A stretch of 7,801 bases of DNA from Bacillota bacterium (lineage in GTDB: Bacteria > Bacillota > Dethiobacteria > DTU022 > JAAZDU01). Made by a program: the position numbers and the translations under genes. Positions 1 to 5,151 of this stretch are shown one piece after another. Position 1 is the first letter of the stretch. Each line of letters starts with the position of its first letter. The notes beneath the pieces are model-generated. The model did no database searches and was not told where the DNA came from. It saw only the letters and a list, made by a program, of their open reading frames with translations. The stretch is taken from NCBI GenBank assembly GCA_012512665.1, contig JAAZDU010000312.1, forward strand, positions 1 through 7,801. The letters run 5' to 3'.

Positions 1-93
1 CCTATTACCGTCAAAAAAGTGGGGCGTAATGAGCCCTGCCCCTGCGGCAGCGGCAAAAAATATAAAAAGTGCTGTGGTAAAGCAGAAGAATAG
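1..93 (+). CDS. secA: SecA preprotein translocase ATPase, C-terminal end (partial)
   Basis: Only the last 30 codons and a TAG stop are in the window, reading in frame from base 1. The fragment carries a SEC-C zinc-binding motif, [14 protein letters not shown] at residues 13-26 of the fragment, with metal ligands Cys13, Cys15, Cys24 and Cys25. In SecA this C-terminal tail binds zinc and helps contact SecB or the membrane while the ATPase drives proteins through SecYEG. SEC-C tails also occur on unrelated proteins, so the motif alone is not decisive. The call rests on the motif at a protein C-terminus plus prfB starting 19 bases downstream, the common secA-prfB order in Firmicutes. The motor domains lie outside the window. 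Confidence 0.9.
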   Translation, partial: PITVKKVGRNEPCPCGSGKKYKKCCGKAEE

Positions 94-112
94 AGCTTAG
101 GGGGTAGTAATA

Positions 113-1259
113 TTGCTGAAAGAATTAAAAGAACAGCTGACCAGTTTTGAAAGCAGGCTGTATGATTTGAGGGTCTCCCTTTGACCTGGGAAACAAGGAA
201 AAGGAACTAAAAAAGCTGGAGAAAAAAGCATCTCACCCGGATTTTTGGCTGGAGGCGGAGAAGGCTCAGGAGGTCATGCAAATAATAGGCAAGCTGAAAA
301 ATGACCTGACTGACTTTAAAAACATCCAAGATAATCTGGAGGAATTGGAGCTAATGCTACAGTTGGCAGAAGAAGAGAGCGATCCAGAAAAAAATAATCT
401 GCTTAAAGATGCTGAACAGCTTAGGGCCCTCCTGGAGAAGCAGTTTGAGGAGAAGGAATTAAACCTTCTTTTTCAGGGCTGTTATGACGAGCATAACGCT
501 ATCCTAGCCATTCACCCGGGGGCAGGGGGGGTGGAAGCCCAGGATTGGGCGGAGATGCTTTTGCGCATGTATAGCCGTTGGGCTGAAAAGAAAGGATATA
601 AAACAGAAGTCCTTGATCTGCTGGCTGGGGATGAGGCCGGTATTAAAAGTGTAACCATTAATATCAAGGGGCATAAAGCATACGGATACCTGCAATCTGA
701 ACGAGGAGTTCACCGCTTGGTGCGCATCTCACCCTTTGATTCAGGAGGCCGGCGCCATACCTCTTTTGCTTCAGTAGATGTCCTGCCGGAGATTGAAGAA
801 AACAATAATATAATTAATATTAATCCTGATGATTTAAGGATCGATACTTTCCGTGCTCAGGGAGCCGGGGGTCAGCATGTCAATAAAACGGATTCTGCTG
901 TGCGCATTACGCATATACCTTCAGGTATAGTGGTAACCTGCCAGAGCGAACGCTCTCAGCACAGCAATCGAGAAAGGGCTATGAAAATTTTATTGGCCAG
1001 GTTGGCTGACCTGGCCCAGAGGGAGCAGGAAGAAGAGTTGAAAGAGCTGCGGGGCGAACAGAAGGAGATTGCCTGGGGCAGCCAGATCCGCTCTTATATT
1101 TTTCACCCTTATTCACTGGTCAAGGACCACCGCACAGGTCTGGAAGTGGGAGACGTGCAGGGGGTGATGGACGGAGAGATAGGGCCATTTATTGAAGCTT
1201 TTTTAAAACAGCAAGGAGCTAAAACCCTGGATAAAGGTAACTGTACAGGTAAGAAATGA
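113..1259 (+). CDS. prfB: Peptide chain release factor 2, with programmed +1 frameshift
   Basis: RF2 recognises UGA and UAA stop codons in the ribosomal A site and triggers hydrolysis of the finished peptide. The proposed start is TTG at 113, with an AGGGGG ribosome binding site at 99-104, 8 bases upstream. The first 23 codons end at CTT (179-181), followed by an in-frame TGA (182-184). A +1 shift skips T182 and continues GAC CTG into the long frame, giving about 381 residues; the family is usually 365-370, and the excess is mostly a C-terminal tail. In the joined protein the RF2 anticodon-like tripeptide SPF is at 206-208 and the catalytic GGQ at 252-254. SPF rather than PxT separates it from RF1. 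A caller needing ATG would report only 276-1259 and lose the N-terminal domain start. It follows secA closely and is followed by yitT after 22 bases. Confidence 0.95.
170..185 (+). promoter_or_regulatory. prfB programmed +1 frameshift site
   Basis: The site reads AGG GTC TCC CTT TGA C. The slippery CTT codon (179-181), the in-frame TGA (182-184) and the following C are the conserved RF2 autoregulation signal: scarce RF2 slows termination at TGA and lets the ribosome shift +1 and make more RF2. The internal Shine-Dalgarno-like element is only GAGGG (169-173) and lies 5 bases from CTT. The well-known E. coli site has AGGGGG 3 bases from CTT. The homologous protein sequence continues directly after the shift, which supports its use. 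Confidence 0.93.
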
Positions 1260-1281
1260 TTCCCGCTGAGAGGTGGCATAA

Positions 1282-2009
1282 GTGTCACGTAATGTGGAAG
1301 GAAAGGGCCTGGCAAAGGTAAGGGTTTTGCAGCTGCTAAAAGAGATATTGCAGGTCTTGCTGGGAACAGCCTTGATGGCTGTTTCTCTCAATGTCTTTTT
1401 GCTGCCCAACAAAATTGCGGCAGGCGGTATGAGCGGTCTGGGAGTTATCCTTTTCCACCTTTTACCCGCGCTAACTTCCGATCTTTTGCTAGCTTCTATT
1501 TACGGAGGTGTAGGAACAGGAGTTGGCCTGGGGCTGGTTTTTTTTGCCGGCGGCTCTACGGGGGGCACTGCTCTTATGGCACAGCTTCTTACCAGGTTTC
1601 TAGGTTTAAGCCCTGGCCAGGGTTTGCTGGGCAGCGACCTTTTTATCGTAGCTTCATCAGGTTTTTTTTAGGGCCCGAATTTGCCCTTTATGCTTTGTTT
1701 TCTCTGGTTGTCAGCAGTAAAGTAGTTGATTTTATGCAGGAGGGTTTTGGCTTTTCCAAAGCAGCCATTATTATTACGGAGCGGGAAAAAGAAGTTTCTG
1801 CCCGGCTTTTACAAGAGCTGCAGCGGGGAGCGACGTTGCTAAAAGGCCAGGGTGCCTTTACTCAAGATGTAAAAGGTGTAGTCTTTTGTGTCATCACGCA
1901 GCCCCAGGTAACCAGGCTGAAGAAGTTAACGCATGAAATAGATCCCAAGGCCTTCATTGTTTTTATTAATGCCGGCGAAGTGCTGGGAAAAGGTTTTCGC
2001 CTGCAGTAG
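1282..2009 (+). pseudogene. yitT: YitT-family membrane protein, frameshifted and internally deleted
   Basis: A GTG start at 1282 with GAGAGGTGG (1268-1276) upstream opens a frame that stops at TAG 1669-1671 after 129 residues. The rest of the protein continues in another frame to 2009, from LGPEFALYALFSLVVSSKVVD onward. The first part has hydrophobic membrane segments and the family signature AGGSTGGT. The second part has the soluble C-terminal DUF2179 region, ending DPKAFIVFINAGEVLGKGF. The break is in a run of eight T (1662-1669); nine would join the frames. The joined product would be about 242 residues against roughly 280-290 for the family. Between KIAAGGMSGLGVILFH and LPALTSDLLLAS I miss about 45 residues, which normally hold membrane segments. 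YitT proteins are of unclear function, sometimes proposed as transporters. Two independent lesions favour a decayed gene. If only the frameshift were wrong, a shortened protein could still be made. Confidence 0.8.
1662..1669 (+). other. T8 homopolymer at the yitT frame break
   Basis: Eight consecutive T. Read as GGT TTT TTT TAG the yitT frame stops. One extra T, or a -1 slip by ribosome or polymerase, gives GGT TTT TTT TTA GGG CCC GAA and enters the frame that carries the conserved second half of the protein. Candidate causes are a real mutation, slippage, or a homopolymer length error in the sequence. Confidence 0.75.
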
Positions 2010-2020
2010 AAGAAAAAAAA

Positions 2021-2027
2021 AGAGGTG
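2021..2027 (+). promoter_or_regulatory. Ribosome binding site that sets the transketolase N-subunit start
   Basis: AGAGGTG lies 9 bases before ATG 2037. An alternative in-frame GTG at 2025 falls inside this element and has no binding site of its own, so ATG 2037 is the better start. This removes four residues (MLTA) from the longest possible reading. Confidence 0.7.
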
Positions 2028-2036
2028 TTAACAGCT

Positions 2037-2888
2037 ATGGCTGGAGAGCTTACGGCAGTAGAAGCAGGTGAGCTGCAGCAGAAGGCAAATCAGCTCAGGA
2101 AAGATATTTTAACTATGATTGCCCGGGCAGGATCGGGGCATCCCGGAGGTTCCCTTTCCATTGTCGATATTTTAGCAGTTTTGTATTACAAAGTAATGCG
2201 CCTTAGACCCCAGGAACCCTTGTGGCCTGAAAGGGACCGTTTTGTTTTAAGCAAAGGACATGCCTGCCCGGCCCTTTATGCAGTGCTGGCGGATAAAGGC
2301 TTTTTCCCCAGGGAATATTTGGCCAGGCTGCGTCAACTTGGCTCCCCTTTACAGGGGCACCCCGATATGCGTAAAACACCGGGGGTGGATTTTTCTACCG
2401 GTTCCCTGGGGCAGGGTCTGTCTGCTGCCAACGGTATGGCCCTGGCTGCCCGCCTGCAGGAAGCATCCTGGAGGGTTTACGTGGTGCTGGGAGACGGCGA
2501 AATCCAGGAGGGGCAGGTGTGGGAGGCGGCTATGTCGGCGGCTCACTACGGCCTCTCCAACCTTATCGCCTTCCTGGACTATAACGGCCTGCAAATCGAC
2601 GGGACTGTGAGAGAAATTATGTGCCCTGAGCCGCTGGCAGAAAAATGGCGTGCTTTTGGCTGGCATGTCCTGGAGATTGATGGCCACGATCACGCTGCTA
2701 TTTTAGAGGCTGTGCGGCGCTCACAATTAGAAAACCACCGCCCTTCCATGATTATAGCGCGCACTATTAAGGGCAAAGGTGTTTCCTTTATGGAGGATCA
2801 GGTGAGTTGGCACGGTAAGGCCCCGTCAGAGGAGCTTTTACAAAATGCCCTGCGGGAGCTAGAGGGGGGTAGGAACAATGGTAGATGA
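2037..2888 (+). CDS. Transketolase, N-terminal (thiamine diphosphate binding) subunit
   Basis: This 283-residue protein is the pyrophosphate-binding half of a split transketolase. Transketolase moves two-carbon ketol units between sugar phosphates in the non-oxidative pentose phosphate pathway, in the cytosol. Visible family motifs are GSGHPGGS (32-39), KGHACPALY (73-81), TGSLGQGL (121-128), and the ThDP/metal motif from GDGEIQEG (152-159) to Asn183. A conserved SWHGKAP (257-263) has a His expected near the substrate. A full-length enzyme is about 650 residues; here the chain ends after the PP domain and the remaining domains are on the next gene, which overlaps this one by 11 bases. That overlap suggests coupled translation and equal amounts of both subunits. 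A DXP synthase is unlikely because that enzyme is a single longer chain with different motifs. No lesions are seen. Confidence 0.95.
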   Translation: MAGELTAVEAGELQQKANQLRKDILTMIARAGSGHPGGSLSIVDILAVLYYKVMRLRPQEPLWPERDRFVLSKGHACPALYAVLADKGFFPREYLARLRQLGSPLQGHPDMRKTPGVDFSTGSLGQGLSAANGMALAARLQEASWRVYVVLGDGEIQEGQVWEAAMSAAHYGLSNLIAFLDYNGLQIDGTVREIMCPEPLAEKWRAFGWHVLEIDGHDHAAILEAVRRSQLENHRPSMIIARTIKGKGVSFMEDQVSWHGKAPSEELLQNALRELEGGRNNGR

Positions 2889-3819
2889 GATGGCTACTAG
2901 GGATGCTTACGGCAAGGCCTTGGTAGAGCTGGGAAGGAAAGATGAAAGAATAGTGGTCTTAGATGCAGATTTGTCGGGTTCGACCAAAACGGCAGCATTT
3001 GCCGGGGAATTTCCGCAGCGATTTTTCAATATGGGCATTGCGGAAGCGGATATGATGGGCACTGCTGCAGGTTTAGCTGCTTCAGGGTTTATTCCTTTTG
3101 CCAGCACTTTTGGTGTTTTTGCCACAGGTAGGGCTTTTGACCAGGTGAGAAATTCCATCTGTTACCCGCGCCTGAATGTAAAGATTGCTGCTACCCATAC
3201 CGGCATAACCGTGGGTGAGGATGGCGGTTCCCACCAGTCCGTTGAAGACATTGCTTTGATGAGAGTGCTGCCTGCTATGACTATTCTTTCCCCCGCTGAT
3301 AGCTGGCAGGCAGAACAGGCCGTCAAGGCGGCGGTAGAGGTTGATGGCCCTGTTTATATTCGGCTGGGCCGTCCTAAAGTGCCGCTGGTGATTCCCCAAG
3401 ATATGCCTTTTGCAGTAGGCAAGGGGCAGGTTTTGCGGGAAGGTACGGATATAACCATTATTGCCACGGGGCATATGGTCCATCAAGCCCTTAAAGCCGC
3501 GGATAAAATGGCAAAGGAGGGTTTAAGAGCAGCTGTTATTAACATACATACCATTAAGCCCCTGGACGAAGAGCTCATTGTTTTTTATGCCCGCCAAACT
3601 AAAGGGGTGATTACCGCAGAAGAGCACAGTATCATTGGCGGGCTGGGCGGGGCTGTAGCTGAGCTTTTGGGCGAGCGCTGCCCTGTTCCCATGAAGCGTA
3701 TAGGTGTCAGAGACAGCTTTGGCGAGTCAGGTAAACCCGCTTCTCTCCTGCAAGAGTACGGCCTTACTGCTGAGCATATCATTTCTGCTGCACGGCATCT
3801 TTTGAGAGAAACAAGCTAA
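2878..3819 (+). CDS. Transketolase, C-terminal (Pyr domain) subunit
   Basis: This 313-residue protein is the partner half of the split transketolase. It holds the pyrimidine-binding domain and the C-terminal transketolase domain. The conserved NMGIAEADMMG (51-61) contains Glu56, the residue that activates the thiamine aminopyrimidine ring in this superfamily. GITVGEDGGSHQSVEDIALMR (109-129) is the next strong signature, with His119 and Gln120. The C-terminal domain starts around residue 180 and includes TAEEHSIIGGLGGAVAELL. The start is ATG 2878 with GAGGGGGG (2862-2869) 8 bases upstream, inside the end of the N-subunit gene. The two chains must assemble for activity, since ThDP binds between PP and Pyr domains. 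The gene ends 42 bases before an intrinsic terminator. No defects are seen. Confidence 0.95.
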   Translation: MVDEMATRDAYGKALVELGRKDERIVVLDADLSGSTKTAAFAGEFPQRFFNMGIAEADMMGTAAGLAASGFIPFASTFGVFATGRAFDQVRNSICYPRLNVKIAATHTGITVGEDGGSHQSVEDIALMRVLPAMTILSPADSWQAEQAVKAAVEVDGPVYIRLGRPKVPLVIPQDMPFAVGKGQVLREGTDITIIATGHMVHQALKAADKMAKEGLRAAVINIHTIKPLDEELIVFYARQTKGVITAEEHSIIGGLGGAVAELLGERCPVPMKRIGVRDSFGESGKPASLLQEYGLTAEHIISAARHLLRETS

Positions 3820-3861
3820 AAAAATATATGCAAACAAACAAATTGAAGTTTTGCAGTGCTC

Positions 3862-3893
3862 CCCCTGGAAAGGGGTCTTTTTTTTATTTTTTT
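3862..3893 (+). terminator. Intrinsic terminator after the transketolase genes
   Basis: CCCCT (3862-3866), loop GGAA, AGGGG (3871-3875) form a 5-bp stem closed by a GNRA-type tetraloop. It is followed by TC, eight T (3878-3885), A and seven T. The T tract is on the + strand, so it serves the rightward secA-to-transketolase transcript. The tract overlaps the last codons and stop of the convergent ATPase gene. On the - strand the hairpin has no U tract directly after it. The short stem lowers certainty a little. Confidence 0.8.
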
Positions 3894-4996
3894 GGCAACA
3901 TGAGCTTAATTTTGGAGAGAATATAGTCCTTTTTTTTCTCTACCTGGGAGAAGTCTACCTGCCTTGCATAAATTTCCTCCAGCTCTTGATGATACATTTT
4001 AGCTTTATTAAGGTTCTGGCAGGCCAGCTCTATGGTTTTGTTGTATATATCCTGCAGCTCCCGGCGTTCCTGCTGCAGGTTTTTGGGCAGGTTGCTGTGG
4101 TAAGGGGCGGTGCTTATAATTCGGGTTGCTTTCGTCTCTGTCAGGCAGTGAGGTTCTTCGCTGGTAAAGATCCCCAAGTTTAACTGGGGTAAGATCAGGT
4201 GTTCAATTCTTTTCGCGTCCAGGCCGCAGTGGAAGACCTCCCTATCAAGTTCCAACAACCTTACGAACTGGTAGGTTTTTTCCAGAAGAGTTCTTTTACC
4301 GGTTCCCGTTTCACCATGCAGCAGGTAAACCTGTTCCAAATGTCCTGCTAAGTTCTGCAGGTGGTGGACAGGTCCTGCCGGCGTCAGGGCTGAAGCAAAA
4401 AGATGCCTTTCCACGGGCGGCCTGTTTTTAATAATTTTTTTACTCTGCGCTTCGATGTCGGAGGCGATTTCACGGGCAATGTTGGCAAGGCCTTTTTGGT
4501 CCAGAGCTTTGATCTCCTTGTACTGCTGCCGTAAGCCAGAGAGAAAGCCTAAGGCAGCAGAAAGATATATGTAAGTGTTGTTAAAAAGACGCGCTTTTTC
4601 GCGGTTTATAAAAGTAATCCTTTCTCTTGATTTTTTTAGTTCTTCCTCCTGCCAGCAGTCCGCCAGGTTGACTATTTCTTCCACTGCCCCCGGGTGGACA
4701 GGGTCCATGACGTGAGGAGCGGTAGCGGCAATAACTGCGATCTTGCAGGAAGGCAAAAAGATGGCGTCCAGTGAATCGCTGTCCGATGAGCAGAAAAAAA
4801 ACTCCACCTCTTCTCCTTTAAGGAGCATTTTTTTACCAATAGTATCCATGAGGGTAGATTTCCCTGTTCCGGGGCCGCCTTTTAAAAGAAAGATATGCTC
4901 TGCTTCAGGGCCGGCAATGTGATAAAAAAGGGAAAAAAAGCCGTACCCGGAATTTGTTCCTGCAAAGAGCCTCCTTTCTTTAGCGCAAGTATTCAT
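3884..4996 (-). CDS. Tandem P-loop ATPase of the PRK06851 type, function unknown
   Basis: The 370-residue protein has two Walker A motifs, GGPGTGKST at 40-48 and GETGTGKRT at 228-236. The halves look like an ancient duplication: each has its P-loop followed by a related block, CSSDSDSLDAIFLP with APH (69-95) and CGLDAKRIEHLILP with EPH (257-283). It opens with RRLFAGTNSGYGFFSLF, and the second half opens with the comparable RHLFASALTPAGPVHHL. A Lys/Glu-rich, probably coiled-coil tail covers about 303-365. I recognise this as the uncharacterised clostridial/bacillar family PRK06851; no reaction or partner is known to me. No signal peptide or membrane segment is evident, so it is probably cytosolic. 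ATG 4996 has AAGGAGG (5006-5012 on this strand) 9 bases upstream. It converges with the transketolase genes and diverges from asnB. Both lysines of the P-loops are intact. Confidence 0.85.
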   Translation of the reverse strand: MNTCAKERRLFAGTNSGYGFFSLFYHIAGPEAEHIFLLKGGPGTGKSTLMDTIGKKMLLKGEEVEFFFCSSDSDSLDAIFLPSCKIAVIAATAPHVMDPVHPGAVEEIVNLADCWQEEELKKSRERITFINREKARLFNNTYIYLSAALGFLSGLRQQYKEIKALDQKGLANIAREIASDIEAQSKKIIKNRPPVERHLFASALTPAGPVHHLQNLAGHLEQVYLLHGETGTGKRTLLEKTYQFVRLLELDREVFHCGLDAKRIEHLILPQLNLGIFTSEEPHCLTETKATRIISTAPYHSNLPKNLQQERRELQDIYNKTIELACQNLNKAKMYHQELEEIYARQVDFSQVEKKKDYILSKIKLMLPKK

Positions 4997-5014
4997 TTCC
5001 CGAAACCTCCTTAA

Positions 5015-5033
5015 CTGGCCTGCATGAGGCCAG
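5015..5033. promoter_or_regulatory. Perfect inverted repeat in the divergent intergenic region
   Basis: CTGGCCT (5015-5021) and AGGCCAG (5027-5033) form a perfect 7-bp dyad around a 5-base centre. It sits 2 bases outside the ribosome binding site of the leftward ATPase gene. It could be an operator or, in the leftward mRNA, a hairpin just before the binding site. No T tract follows on either strand, so it is not a terminator. Confidence 0.45.
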
Positions 5034-5068
5034 GTAATATCTTAACCTTATCATATGGATTCATTTTG

Positions 5069-5084
5069 CCAAAGGTTACCTTGG
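5069..5084. promoter_or_regulatory. Second dyad symmetry between the ATPase gene and asnB
   Basis: AAGGT-T-ACCTT (5072-5082) is an exact palindrome around one base. It sits inside the longer imperfect dyad CCAAAGGTTACCTTGG. The arm AAGGTTA (5072-5078) also pairs with TAACCTT at 5043-5049. Such symmetry fits a protein binding site controlling the divergent pair. I cannot name a regulator, and AT-rich intergenic DNA gives short dyads by chance. Confidence 0.35.
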
Positions 5085-5133
5085 ATCACCAAATATTAAA
5101 AGGAGAATACTATAAAAGGAGGTCTGATTCTGC

Positions 5134-5140
5134 GGAGGAG
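5134..5140 (+). promoter_or_regulatory. Ribosome binding site of asnB
   Basis: GGAGGAG lies 11 bases before ATG 5152, a little far but usable. It abuts an out-of-frame ATG at 5141, which would give only 18 codons and is too close to this site to be used. A stronger AAAAGGAGGT at 5114-5123 is 28 bases from ATG 5152, too far to serve it directly. Confidence 0.6.
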
Positions 5141-5151
5141 ATGAATACAAA

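Noticed and set aside
2260..2693. Open frames on both strands inside the transketolase N-subunit gene
   Set aside because: They lie wholly within a well-supported gene, have no ribosome binding site I can defend, and encode no recognisable motif.
3082..3486. A 134-codon leftward frame inside the transketolase C-subunit gene
   Set aside because: It is antisense to a conserved coding region and its product has no family features; it is a by-product of codon bias.
3829..3855. Inverted TGCAAA...TTTGCA just after the transketolase genes
   Set aside because: The arms are 6 bp around a 15-base AT-rich loop, and the GC hairpin with T tract directly downstream explains termination better.
3851..4183. 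A rightward 110-codon frame after the transketolase genes
   Set aside because: It spans the terminator and then runs antisense to the P-loop ATPase gene. Its hydrophobic product comes from reading the complement of charged codons.
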